NCBI GenBank assembly: GCA_002298165.1
Contig: DBMI01000015.1
Coordinates: forward strand, 2,342-63,703
Reading direction: 5' to 3'
From: Desulfarculales bacterium UBA702
GTDB lineage: Bacteria; Desulfobacterota; Syntrophobacteria; Syntrophobacterales; Syntrophobacteraceae
Length of the DNA stretch: 61,362 bases
Shown piece after piece: positions 9,341 through 17,333 of this stretch (the stretch's first letter is position 1; each line of letters opens with the position of its first letter). A program made the position numbers and the translations under genes. The notes below the pieces were generated by a model. It was not told the DNA's origin. It did no database searches and was given only the letters and a program-made list of their open reading frames with translations.

Positions 9341-9445
9341 GGTTGCGCGTTGCGCGTTGCGCGTTGCGGGTTGCGCGTTGCGGGTTGCGCGTTGCGGGTT
9401 ACGGGTTACGGGTTACGGGTTACGGGTTACGGGTTACGGGTTACG
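9341..9445 (+). repeat. Heptanucleotide tandem array (15 units)
   Basis: Fifteen exact 7-base units: eight GGTTGCG/CGTTGCG units (9341-9396) followed by seven identical GGTTACG units (9397-9445). The change to a homogeneous block of one variant points to recent unit duplication. It is non-coding and lies in the shared upstream region of the divergent radical SAM and dtd genes. Confidence 0.95.
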
Positions 9446-9611
9446 GGTGAGGATTGTGGCATAGTCTCCCGGCTTATGCCTAATACCAATTTGCGTTCAT
9501 GCTACTCGAGAAGCTGTACGATCGTAGTCTAGCCCCTTAGTGGGCGTACGAAAAGTTGGACGGGCACATGACGCGTTCAGGAAGCGCGGCATAACGCGTT
9601 TCGCAATGCTT

Positions 9612-9702
9612 AACCGGCAACTTACAACCGGCAACTTACAACCGGCAACCCGCAACCCGCAACCGGCAACCCGCAACCCGCAACCCGCAACCTGCAACCG
9701 GC
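9612..9702 (-). repeat. Heptanucleotide tandem array (13 units), inverted relative to the first
   Basis: Thirteen 7-base units on the plus strand, mostly AACCGGC and AACCCGC with AACTTAC and AACCTGC variants. This is the complement phase of the GGTTGCG array at 9341-9445, so the two arrays face each other across about 165 bases. The array stops just before the dtd ribosome binding site (AAAGGAGG, 9707-9714). Confidence 0.95.
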
Positions 9703-9719
9703 AACTAAAGGAGGTTTCC

Positions 9720-10169
9720 ATGAGGGCAGTTATCCAGCGTGTTTCGGAGGCGAAGGTTACCGTGGGCGGTGAGGAAACCGCGCGGATCGAAAAAGGATTA
9801 CTGGTCCTCCTCGGTGTGGGGGCTGGGGATACAGCGGAAGATGCGCGCTATCTGGCTGAAAAAACTGCATATCTCAGGATATTCCCCGATGAGTCAGATA
9901 GAATGAACCTCTCTGTCATGGATATCGGAGCGGAAATTATCGTTGTATCGCAGTTTACGCTCTACGGCGACTGCCGCAAGGGAAGGAGGCCCTCCTATGC
10001 TGGAGCGGCCCCGCCCGATGCCGCCGAAGAGCTTTACGAAACCTATGTTAGAGAGCTTCTTAAATTCGTTCCGAAGGTGGGCACGGGAAGATTCCAGGAA
10101 ATGATGGAGGTTTATCTGGTAAACGATGGGCCGGTAACCCTGCTGCTGGACAGCGGAAAGAAGTTCTAG
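9720..10169 (+). CDS. dtd: D-aminoacyl-tRNA deacylase Dtd
   Basis: Hydrolyses D-amino acids mischarged onto tRNA, protecting translation. The start at ATG 9720 is fixed by an ideal AAAGGAGG six bases upstream; the frame remains open further upstream only because the heptad array contains no stops. The 149-residue product has both active-site motifs, SQFTLYGD (about 79-86) and the Gly-cisPro motif NDGPVT near the C-terminus. The heptad array may form much of its 5' untranslated leader. It is a single-gene unit. Confidence 0.96.
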   Translation: MRAVIQRVSEAKVTVGGEETARIEKGLLVLLGVGAGDTAEDARYLAEKTAYLRIFPDESDRMNLSVMDIGAEIIVVSQFTLYGDCRKGRRPSYAGAAPPDAAEELYETYVRELLKFVPKVGTGRFQEMMEVYLVNDGPVTLLLDSGKKF

Positions 10170-10466
10170 TTTGGCCGGGATGAATAATTTCGCGGTCGGT
10201 TCGAGCGCCGGCGAAAACCGGCAGCCCGATTACCCCTTTTCCTAGAGTACCCAAATCCTGTTTGTTTCCTCCCACTTGCCATCTTTACAAACCATGCACG
10301 TCGTAGGAAGACATATCATTTGATCGGGACCTATTTCTTGCCCCCCGATCCGGCACCTTTCGTTCTCCATACTCATCTTTTTCTCCAAATTCATTCTGCT
10401 CATTTTACTCGGATAATTGCAGGGAGCTGTCCTGCTTAACTAAGATAGTAATCATCCGCCGAATTC
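10170..10466. other. Intergenic stretch, nothing recognised
   Basis: About 300 bases between dtd and the methyltransferase gene. It is pyrimidine-rich and I see no RNA gene, repeat or convincing terminator in it. Confidence 0.6.
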
Positions 10467-11192
10467 ATGATATATTGCGTCGAGACAATGAAAAAATATA
10501 TCTCCGAATTCTATGAAAAGATCTACCGGGCGAATGCGGGCATGAAGCATCCGGTTGCTACAGGGGAACGTCTCGCCGCGGATCTCGGCTACTCCAGGCG
10601 CGTGCTGGACTTAATTCCAGCCCAACTTTGGGACAATTTTCTCCCCTGCGGGAATCCTCTACCTTATCTAAAACCGGTCTCCGGCGACCTGATTTTAAAC
10701 CTGGGCTGCGGGGCAGGAGTGGATTCGCTCGTTCTTATGCTGGAAAAACCCGCCGGAATAGAAATCGTTAACCTGGACATTGTTTTTCACGTACTCTCGA
10801 TGGCGACGCGGGCATTACCTCTCGGTCCCGTGCCTAACTTCGTATGTGCTGATGCAGAGTCCCTGCCCTTTGTCCGCGGCTGCTTTAAATGGGTGATCCT
10901 AAACGGGGTGCTTAATCTTTTTTCGGATAAGTCGAGGTTGATCTCTGAGATTTCGCGGGTCGTCAATCCTGGGGGAATAGTTGCCGGGGCAGACCTTTGC
11001 AGAACGGCTCCCCTGCCGGATTATTTCAGGGATGAGCCGGATGCATGGGCATGGTGTATGAGCGGAGCACTTACCGAAGATGAGCTTACGGCCTCTTTTT
11101 CCTTAGCGGGGTTCGAGAAGAAGGCATTCAAACCGGAAAAGCTGGACGAATACTTTGACAGGGCGGTATTCGTTTTCGGGAAAAAGCGATGA
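10467..11192 (+). CDS. Class I SAM-dependent methyltransferase
   Basis: The product of 241 residues contains the Rossmann-fold SAM motif I, LILNLGCGAGVDSL (about 75-88), an acidic residue at the end of strand 2 (NLDI), ADAESLPF as motif II/III and a late LISEISRVVNPGGIVAGADL stretch. That is the layout of the UbiE/ArsM-like Methyltransf_11 group. An ATG at 10488 is an alternative start (MKKYIS); neither has a strong ribosome site. The gene is monocistronic. The substrate cannot be told; the cysteine pattern is not that of a full arsenite methyltransferase. Confidence 0.8.
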   Translation: MIYCVETMKKYISEFYEKIYRANAGMKHPVATGERLAADLGYSRRVLDLIPAQLWDNFLPCGNPLPYLKPVSGDLILNLGCGAGVDSLVLMLEKPAGIEIVNLDIVFHVLSMATRALPLGPVPNFVCADAESLPFVRGCFKWVILNGVLNLFSDKSRLISEISRVVNPGGIVAGADLCRTAPLPDYFRDEPDAWAWCMSGALTEDELTASFSLAGFEKKAFKPEKLDEYFDRAVFVFGKKR

Positions 11193-11295
11193 TGCCCACT
11201 GCAAATCCATGGAGCAGCAAGCATTAGATGACATATAAGCGCGCGGACTTAATGTGCAGGTTACCGTGAAATAAAAGGCGAGAAGGTGCAAAAAT

Positions 11296-11467
11296 GGGTA
11301 GCCCGGATTTATATCCGGGTGCGGAGCACAAGAGGCCTCGCGGAGGCGCCGGAAATCGGTACGGCAATCGAGTGCAAAGTCTGCTTGAAACGGTCCGTTC
11401 GAATTGAAATCACTGCTATATCGCAGCCCTCTTGCGCTTCGCGCCCGGATATAAATCCGGGCTACCC
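11296..11467. mobile_element. MITE-like element with 39-40 bp terminal inverted repeats
   Basis: The ends at 11296-11335 and 11429-11467 are inverted copies with only a few mismatches. Each end begins GGGTAGCCCGG and contains its own near-palindrome, CCCGGATTTATATCCGGG. The interior of about 93 bases has no gene. I see no clear target-site duplication. The size, nested palindromes and lack of coding capacity fit a non-autonomous element or a large REP/BIME-type structure. It lies just downstream of the por fragment. Confidence 0.75.
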
Positions 11468-11541
11468 GTTTGCGCGTGTGGCCGAAACCTTGTGAGGCGC
11501 GGGGGATCATTCCCTCGCTCTTTTTGAATCGGGTTGCAACC

Positions 11542-11841
11542 TCAGTCAACCCGCTCCGCAACCATCTCGATTGCCTTTGCCGGGCATTCCTCGGCGCAAA
11601 TACCGCAACCTTTGCAGTAATCGTAGTCGATCTCCACGGGTATGGACCTCTTTACGATACCTTCCGGGCAGTACATCCAGCAGAGATGGCAGGCATGTTT
11701 TCCCGATTTGGACGGGATACATTTTTCCAGATCTATTTCCGGCCTTGATGAGCGCCAGTCTCCTGTCTTCCCCGCCTCGCTTTTGCAAAGTACCGAACGC
11801 GGGCAGGTAAACGGGTCGTCGTGAGCAGATTTCGAAGCCAT
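11542..11841 (-). CDS. porD: Pyruvate/2-oxoacid:ferredoxin oxidoreductase, delta (ferredoxin-like) subunit
   Basis: Carries two 4Fe-4S clusters that pass electrons from the oxidoreductase to ferredoxin. The 99-residue protein has two ferredoxin motifs. The C-terminal one is canonical (CKGCGICAEECP); the first is altered, with eight residues between its first two cysteines (CIPSKSGKHACHLCWMYCP). It lies 51 bases downstream of the gamma-subunit gene. Alpha and beta subunits, normally next, are absent: only a MITE-like element and an unrelated gene on the other strand follow. Confidence 0.85.
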   Translation of the reverse strand: MASKSAHDDPFTCPRSVLCKSEAGKTGDWRSSRPEIDLEKCIPSKSGKHACHLCWMYCPEGIVKRSIPVEIDYDYCKGCGICAEECPAKAIEMVAERVD

Positions 11842-11892
11842 CCGGCATTCCTCTACATTTCAGCTAATTCAGTCTTGATAATTGATACAATT

Positions 11893-12483
11893 TCAGGCGC
11901 ACTGGGCACCGGAACCCGATACGATGGTTGCCTCGTAAGCATACCTGGCCCCGAGGACGTTTTTCTCGCCGGCTTCACCCTTGAAGTGATTTCTCAGCGC
12001 CTTCTCAATGCTCTCCATGCCGATAAGCCCCGTAGCCCTGGCAAATCCGCCAAGAACCGCCGTATTGAAAAGCACGGCCCCGGACACCATTAGCCCGGCC
12101 TCAGTTGCACACCGGGTCGCGTCAGTCGTCGCGATCCTTACGGGGGCGGCAAGTTTTATGGCTTCCGGAGGCTTTTTGGTGTTTATAATCACAAGCCCAT
12201 CGGGTTCGATCCCGGCAACAACGTTTACCACCCGCAGGATGCTTTCATCCAGCACCACCACGATTGCCGGTTTCTGGACCAGCACGAAAGTTCTAATCGG
12301 TTCGCGTGCGAAACGGTTTGTCGCAATTACCGGCGCCCCTCGCCGTTCGGCACCGAAAAAAGGTGCGGCGGTAACGCCCTTGTAGCCGTCGTAAAAAGCT
12401 GCCTCGGCAGCAATTTCAGCGGCCGTTACGGCCCCCTGTCCACCACGGCCGTGCCATCTGACCTCGATGTATTTCCTGTCCAT
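11893..12483 (-). CDS. porG: Pyruvate/2-oxoacid:ferredoxin oxidoreductase, gamma subunit
   Basis: Gamma subunit of a four-subunit 2-oxoacid:ferredoxin oxidoreductase, which decarboxylates pyruvate or a related 2-oxoacid to the acyl-CoA in the cytosol. The N-terminal EVRWHGRGGQGAVTAAEI and AERRGAPV segments are diagnostic of the family; 196 residues is a normal length. It precedes porD on the minus strand. Which 2-oxoacid is used cannot be read from this subunit, and the catalytic TPP-binding beta subunit is not in the window. Confidence 0.88.
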   Translation of the reverse strand: MDRKYIEVRWHGRGGQGAVTAAEIAAEAAFYDGYKGVTAAPFFGAERRGAPVIATNRFAREPIRTFVLVQKPAIVVVLDESILRVVNVVAGIEPDGLVIINTKKPPEAIKLAAPVRIATTDATRCATEAGLMVSGAVLFNTAVLGGFARATGLIGMESIEKALRNHFKGEAGEKNVLGARYAYEATIVSGSGAQCA

Positions 12484-12653
12484 CTAAGCGGCATCCTCGA
12501 ATGAAAATTGGGTGGGAAAAATCATCTCGTTCGTGAACTGCTCCCCGGCAATGACTAATAGCCTTTTAGCGGGTATCAGTCAATATTGCTATTGATCGAG
12601 GAATTTGAAGATTCGCCAATTCTGAATTCTCGAATTCTCGATAAAGATGTTGT

Positions 12654-12682
12654 TTGACAATTAATTTGCCGGACGATAAGAT
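12654..12682 (+). promoter_or_regulatory. Sigma-70 promoter of the thiamine operon
   Basis: TTGACA (12654-12659), a 17-base spacer and TAAGAT (12677-12682) make a near-consensus housekeeping promoter. Transcription would begin around 12689, just before the riboswitch P1 stem. Confidence 0.8.
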
Positions 12683-12693
12683 TTCTATCCGAC

Positions 12694-12778
12694 AGCCGTT
12701 AGGGGTGCCTTGGGATGACCGGGCTGAGAAGAAACCCTTAAAACCTGATCTGGGCAATGCCAGCGTAGGGAAATGGCT
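12694..12778 (+). promoter_or_regulatory. TPP riboswitch (THI element)
   Basis: All conserved segments are present in order: AGGGGTGCC, GGCTGAGAAG, ACCCTT, ACCTGATCTGGGCAATGCC and CGTAGGGAA. P1 is AGCCGTT (12694-12700) pairing with AATGGCT (12772-12778). It is followed by a terminator hairpin, so TPP binding should stop transcription before the downstream genes. Confidence 0.96.
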
Positions 12779-12803
12779 TGTGAGAAAGAATCAGCTTTCT
12801 TCC

Positions 12804-12838
12804 AACCGTTTCCCCAACCGGGAAGCGGTTTTTTATTT
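12804..12838 (+). terminator. Riboswitch-controlled intrinsic terminator
   Basis: AACCGTTTCCC (12804-12814) pairs with GGGAAGCGGTT (12820-12830), with one G-U pair, followed by TTTTATTT. A smaller hairpin, AGAAAG/CTTTCT (12783-12800), lies between the aptamer and the terminator and may take part in switching. Confidence 0.88.
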
Positions 12839-12900
12839 GTTCGACGCATCTTTGAGACGAGAAGACAATTTACGACCCAAACGGTACTGGGGCGGAAGCT

Positions 12901-13446
12901 ATGCAGCGATCAAATGAATTAATTACGATGTTCCTATTAGCTTTCTTATTGCTGAATTGTGCGATGTCTTATGCCGGTGATCCAGCTCCTGTGCCCCAAT
13001 TAACTGAAAAGGAAACCAAAGCCGTAGATAGATTCATAAAGAGCCAGGAGCGGATCCGGAGCCAAAAATACGTGTCGCGGAATGCTCAGGAATACCGGGA
13101 TTCTCGCCAGTATATTTCGGGAAAGCTTGATGGAAACAATGTCGTTGTAGTGCGTTACACACTTGAGGAAAGCAATACTTGGACCCTCTACATTGCTGTC
13201 TTTCGGAGGCCTTCCATGCAAGAGATTGCTTACGCTCGGGTGGGCGGCAAGGAGTACCGGGAAGTTGAACTGAGCGGAATCTCTAATGAGGGAATCGAAC
13301 TCAAGGTCCTGTACTACTCTAATAGTGATGGTTTGTGCTGTCCGAGTGTGCCTGGTACATCTGTGTACTACATTGCAGAAAAATCTCTAATTGAGGGCAG
13401 GATGCGGGTGGATTGCACCCAATGGAAAGCTCCCGAAAGGCCATAG
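12901..13446 (+). CDS. Small secreted protein of unknown function
   Basis: I do not recognise this 181-residue protein. The first 26 residues look like a Sec signal peptide with cleavage after SYA; the cysteine in LLLNCAMS does not fit a lipobox well. The mature part is charged at first and ends with a CC pair (GLCCPSVPG) and one further Cys. The gene lies between the TPP riboswitch terminator and thiG, in the same direction, so it should be under TPP control. Its codon use is visibly more AT-rich than thiGHS, which suggests it was inserted there. A role in thiamine uptake or salvage is possible but unsupported. Confidence 0.7.
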   Translation: MQRSNELITMFLLAFLLLNCAMSYAGDPAPVPQLTEKETKAVDRFIKSQERIRSQKYVSRNAQEYRDSRQYISGKLDGNNVVVVRYTLEESNTWTLYIAVFRRPSMQEIAYARVGGKEYREVELSGISNEGIELKVLYYSNSDGLCCPSVPGTSVYYIAEKSLIEGRMRVDCTQWKAPERP

Positions 13447-13546
13447 GTGCTATAAGCTGGACCCAGCTACCTAACGGTAAACCCACGGTCCAGCAATATG
13501 GGTCCTTGTTTTGAATCAATACAGTTGTCTTTGAGAAAGGTGTAAA

Positions 13547-14323
13547 ATGAAAAAGGATAAGCCTCTGATAATCGCCGGCCGGGCATTTAGCTCGCGCCTT
13601 CTTATGGGGACCGGGAAGTTTTCCTCGCCGGATGCCATGATAAAATCGATCGAGGCTTCGGGTGCTGAAATCGTTACAGTGGCCCTCAGGCGAGTGGAGT
13701 TGGAAAACCCTCACGACAGCATTCTCAGCGCGATCGATACGAGCAAATACCTGCTCCTGCCAAATACTTCGGGTGCGAGGGACGCCGAGGAAGCCGTCCG
13801 ACTGGCGAGGCTCGCGCGCGCCGCGGGCTGCGAACCCTGGATAAAGCTCGAGGTGACTCCCGATCCGCAGTACCTGCTCCCCGATCCGGTTGAAACCCTG
13901 AAAGCGGCTGAGATCCTCATTAAAGATGGTTTCATCGTCCTGCCCTACATAAATGCCGACCCGATCCTGGCCAAGAGGTTGGAAGAGATTGGGACGGCAA
14001 CGGTTATGCCTCTAGGTTCCCATATCGGCTCGAACCGGGGCATCCGCACGCGTGATGCAATCCAGATCATAATCGAGAAGGCAACCGTCCCGGTTGTAGT
14101 TGACGCCGGACTGGGTGCCCCTTCGCATGCCGCGGAAGCACTCGAAATGGGGGCTGACGCCGTCCTTGTCAATACGGCAATAGCCGTGGCGGGCGATCCC
14201 GTTGCCATGGCCGACGCGTTCAGAAAGGGGGTCGAGGCTGGAAGAGAAGCATTTCTCGCCGGCATCGGCAGGACCCTCAAAACCGCCGAGGCATCGAGTC
14301 CCCTTACGGGATTTTTGAGGTAG
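13547..14323 (+). CDS. thiG: Thiazole synthase ThiG
   Basis: Condenses deoxyxylulose phosphate, dehydroglycine and ThiS thiocarboxylate into the thiazole phosphate of thiamine. The 258-residue TIM-barrel protein shows the family opening (FSSRLLMGTGKFSS), the Schiff-base lysine Lys100 in EPWIKLEV, MPLGSHIGSNRGI and VVVDAGLGAPSHAAEAMEMGAD-like phosphate loops. It is first of the thiG-thiH-thiS group, 57 bases before thiH, and lies downstream of the TPP riboswitch with one unrelated gene in between. Confidence 0.96.
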   Translation: MKKDKPLIIAGRAFSSRLLMGTGKFSSPDAMIKSIEASGAEIVTVALRRVELENPHDSILSAIDTSKYLLLPNTSGARDAEEAVRLARLARAAGCEPWIKLEVTPDPQYLLPDPVETLKAAEILIKDGFIVLPYINADPILAKRLEEIGTATVMPLGSHIGSNRGIRTRDAIQIIIEKATVPVVVDAGLGAPSHAAEALEMGADAVLVNTAIAVAGDPVAMADAFRKGVEAGREAFLAGIGRTLKTAEASSPLTGFLR

Positions 14324-14380
14324 AACCTATCTGGAAAAACCATTTGACGAGTATGGGGTTCATGCCCTGCGGGTGAAAAT

Positions 14381-15508
14381 ATGAGCTTTTACGAAGAACT
14401 GAAGCAAATCAGCTGGAGTGAAATCGAAAATGAAATCCGGACTCGTAGCGAGACGGATGTCGGTTCCGCTCTGAGATCTCCAACAATTGATTTCGATGCT
14501 TTTCTGAGCCTCCTCTCTCCTGCCGCCGAATCCAGACTCGAAGAAATGGCGCGGAGGGCGCACCTTTTGACCCAGCAGCGTTTCGGGAAGACAATTTCCC
14601 TGTTTGCGCCGCTATACCTGTCCAATGTGTGCATGAACAGGTGCGCCTATTGCGGGTTCAATGCCGGAAATCCTGTCAACCGGCTGACTCTCACTCCTGA
14701 ACAGATCCGCGCAGAAGGCGAGTTTATTGCCAAAATGGGATTTCGTCACATATTGCTGGTATCAGGGGAAGCCCCGAAGGTTGTGCCTGTCGAATATTTT
14801 ACCCGTGCCGCCGACCTGCTCAGGCCTTCCTTTCCTTCGATTTCGGTCGAAATTTATCCTATGAGCACCGATTCATACCGGGAACTCATAGCCCACGGCG
14901 TTGACGGTCTGACGGTGTTTCAGGAAACGTATAACGAGCAAATCTACCCCGAATTCCACCTTGGAGGTAAAAAGCGCGACTTCCGATGGAGGCTCGAAAC
15001 CCCGGATCGCGGCGGAGAGGCGGGCTTCAGAAGACTGGGGCTCGGGGCACTCCTCGGCCTATGCGACTGGCGCGTCGAAGGCTTCTTCATGGGAATGCAC
15101 AGCAGATACCTGATGCGAAAGTTCTGGAAATCCCAGGTCTCCATTTCCTTCCCGCGACTCAGGCCCGCAGCCGGTGCATTCCAGCCCCTGCACCCGGTCT
15201 CCGACCTTCATTTCGTGCAACTCCTGACCGCTCTCAGGCTTTTTCTGCCCGACGTCGGCTTTACCCTGTCTACTAGGGAAACATCCGATTTTCGCAACCA
15301 CATGATCCCGCTCGGCGTCACCTCGATGAGCGCCGGATCTAAGACCGATCCCGGCGGATACACCCTGGCGGACAACGGAGAAAACGGCGGCGCGGAGGCC
15401 CAGTTCGAAGTTGCGGACCATCGAAGCCCCGAACTGGTTGCTCAGATTATCCGGGAAATGGGCTACGAGCCGGTCTGGAAGGATTGGGACGAGGCTTTTC
15501 TCGCCTGA
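14381..15508 (+). CDS. thiH: 2-iminoacetate synthase ThiH (radical SAM)
   Basis: Cleaves tyrosine by radical chemistry to give dehydroglycine for thiazole formation in anaerobes and many proteobacteria. The radical SAM cluster motif is C84-x3-C88-x2-C91 (NVCMNRCAYCGF), about 375 residues in total. The middle region matches ThiH (FQETYNEQIY; SAGSKTDPGGY). Its presence, with no thiO, implies the oxygen-independent tyrosine route. Confidence 0.95.
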   Translation: MSFYEELKQISWSEIENEIRTRSETDVGSALRSPTIDFDAFLSLLSPAAESRLEEMARRAHLLTQQRFGKTISLFAPLYLSNVCMNRCAYCGFNAGNPVNRLTLTPEQIRAEGEFIAKMGFRHILLVSGEAPKVVPVEYFTRAADLLRPSFPSISVEIYPMSTDSYRELIAHGVDGLTVFQETYNEQIYPEFHLGGKKRDFRWRLETPDRGGEAGFRRLGLGALLGLCDWRVEGFFMGMHSRYLMRKFWKSQVSISFPRLRPAAGAFQPLHPVSDLHFVQLLTALRLFLPDVGFTLSTRETSDFRNHMIPLGVTSMSAGSKTDPGGYTLADNGENGGAEAQFEVADHRSPELVAQIIREMGYEPVWKDWDEAFLA

Positions 15509-15584
15509 TGCCAGGCTGGACAAAGCGGGCGAACGTGATTTTGGACGAATAGTTGAACAAACGATTGATCGACTGGAATAGCCG

Positions 15585-15785
15585 ATGGAAATAAAAATAA
15601 ACGGTGAGGACCGCACGTACACGGGGCCCGCAAGCGTGGGTGAACTCCTGCGCCACATTGGCGTGAATCCCAAGACGGTTGCCGTCGAACGCAACCTCAG
15701 GATTATTTCACGAAATGAGATTGAAGCAGAACCGGTCGAGGCGGGCGATACCTTCGAGATTATACGCTTGGTTGGCGGGGGCTGA
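15585..15785 (+). CDS. thiS: Sulfur carrier protein ThiS
   Basis: Small ubiquitin-fold sulfur donor for ThiG. The 66 residues end in the required Gly-Gly (LVGGG), which is adenylated and thiocarboxylated. It starts 76 bases after thiH and closes the thiazole operon. No thiF is found next to it. Confidence 0.92.
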   Translation: MEIKINGEDRTYTGPASVGELLRHIGVNPKTVAVERNLRIISRNEIEAEPVEAGDTFEIIRLVGGG

Positions 15786-15939
15786 TACCAGCGGATCCAT
15801 CAGCCACGTTATTCGTAATCTCTTCTTCGAGGATAGCCGGAATGTAGGAGAACGCCCACAAGGGGCTAGACTACGATCTGGAAAACAAATTGGTTTAATT
15901 CTTGACTTTGGGTTTTGCCGCTGGTCAGGTTGAAGCACC

Positions 15940-15979
15940 AGCGAAGCCCGGCATTCGGGAACGTCTGCCGGGTTTCGCT
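15940..15979. terminator. Long hairpin between convergent thiS and U32 genes
   Basis: AGCGAAGCCCGGCA (15940-15953) pairs with TGCCGGGTTTCGCT (15966-15979), 13 of 14 bases Watson-Crick plus one G-U. No T-tract follows, so it may be a REP-type palindrome acting as a boundary. Confidence 0.55.
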
Positions 15980-16003
15980 AAATGGGGGGGCGCACCGTCA
16001 GAA

Positions 16004-17035
16004 TCAGGCGTAAAGCCCTTTTATGTTGCGGTGCAGTTCCATTGTTTTTTCCATGCGGGCGCGGTCGCGGTCCACGGCGATTATTTCGAGTTCCCGGTGC
16101 AGCTCGGAAAGGCCCGGTGAGTCGTAGCTCTGGCCGGCCCGATGTGCCTGTATCAGCGTCCAGTAGATCTCGATCATCCGGCCGATCATTTCCGCTGAGT
16201 ACTCCCTGCCCTGGACCTTGAGGGTGTGAATCCCTACGTCCATATAATCCCAGAGTTCCTTGCCGGAGATTACAAACGCAATGTTTGGGCGGGCTTTAAT
16301 GCGGGAGTTGATATCCTCGATTTCACTTACGGGATGTGAGCGCTGCCGCAGCACCTTCGTTCTCTGCTCTTCGGTTAGAAGACATAGTCTGAAGCATGAG
16401 CCACTGCGATCCGGCGAGCCCTCGTACTCGACTATCTCGTTTCCGTCCTCGTCCCGGTGGGTAGTGACTATGTAGCTGTCACTGATAAGTTCATGGAAAA
16501 CACAGTTTCCTACACCGCCAACACACCTGTTTCCGTGAACCAGGATCTCGGTAGCCAGTCCGAGCTTGTCAGCCGAGGCCTTGAACCGCGAGAGCTTTTC
16601 AACGCTGTCGACCTCCGTGCTGGCGACGATCTGGGTTGCGCCGTATTCCTTGTAGGTCAACATCTCTTCGGGTGTCTGGATGTTGCAACCCACGCTCGCG
16701 TGGATTACGAGTCCGGGGAAATTCTCCTTCACCAGCCGCATGATCCCCGGAGTTTTAACGATCACTCCCTCGGCCCCCCAGGAAGCGTACTTCCCGATCT
16801 TTGACAAGAGGACCATCCATTTTTCCGCGGGGATCTCCGCGTTCAGCGCGACCCTGATTTTCCCGTTCATGCGCCCGGCGATTTCGATCGCTTCCCTGAT
16901 TTGGGAATCTTCGAGTTCCCAGGCACACTTGCGCCGGCTGAAGCCCTTTGAGCCGACATAAACCGCATCAGCCCCAGAGGCGAGTACCTTTTCCACCATT
17001 TCCAGGCTGCCGCCCGGTGCCAACAGTTCGTTCAT
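16004..17035 (-). CDS. Peptidase U32 family protein (UbiU/YhbU-like)
   Basis: Family U32 proteins include collagenase-like peptidases and, more often, Fe-S proteins helping tRNA or ubiquinone hydroxylation. The 343-residue product opens with the family motif ELLAPGGSLEMVEKVLASGADAVYVG and carries four clustered cysteines (GNRCVGGVGNC, SGSCFRLC), the Fe-S ligand pattern of the UbiU/RlhA branch. A strong GGGGGAGG precedes the ATG. It is monocistronic. The specific substrate is unknown; an RNA-modification or quinone-pathway role is more likely than proteolysis. Confidence 0.82.
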   Translation of the reverse strand: MNELLAPGGSLEMVEKVLASGADAVYVGSKGFSRRKCAWELEDSQIREAIEIAGRMNGKIRVALNAEIPAEKWMVLLSKIGKYASWGAEGVIVKTPGIMRLVKENFPGLVIHASVGCNIQTPEEMLTYKEYGATQIVASTEVDSVEKLSRFKASADKLGLATEILVHGNRCVGGVGNCVFHELISDSYIVTTHRDEDGNEIVEYEGSPDRSGSCFRLCLLTEEQRTKVLRQRSHPVSEIEDINSRIKARPNIAFVISGKELWDYMDVGIHTLKVQGREYSAEMIGRMIEIYWTLIQAHRAGQSYDSPGLSELHRELEIIAVDRDRARMEKTMELHRNIKGLYA

Positions 17036-17333
17036 CTTCCTCCCCCTGCGACTCGATCAGCAAGCGTCAAACGGCCACGGTATAAGATCAGGGGACCACG
17101 GCCCGGCTTTAATCGAATATCAAATCGAACTAGAGGTAAAACCGTCTAATTATACGGGCGTTTCGAATATTTTATCAACAAAAATCCAATACCACATTCA
17201 GCCCAAAAGTTTAAAAAACTTTTTCGAAGCCCTGAAATCGATACCGAATTCTGGTGAATTCTGCTGATGACAATTTTTCATCACGGCTGTATTTTGCATT
17301 GAACTATCAAGGACTTTCCGTACCGGGGGAAAA
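17036..17333. other. Divergent intergenic region, nothing recognised
   Basis: AT-rich shared upstream region of the U32 and comF genes. Short A/T hairpin AAAAGTTTAAAAAACTTTT near 17206-17225 only; no clear promoter. Confidence 0.5.

Noticed and set aside
9082..9532. Open frames of 122-146 codons over the heptad array
   Set aside because: Seven-base repeats free of stops in several frames create them; the protein would be a repeated Arg/Val string.
9341..9702. CRISPR array
   Set aside because: The units are contiguous 7-base repeats without spacers, and there are no cas genes.
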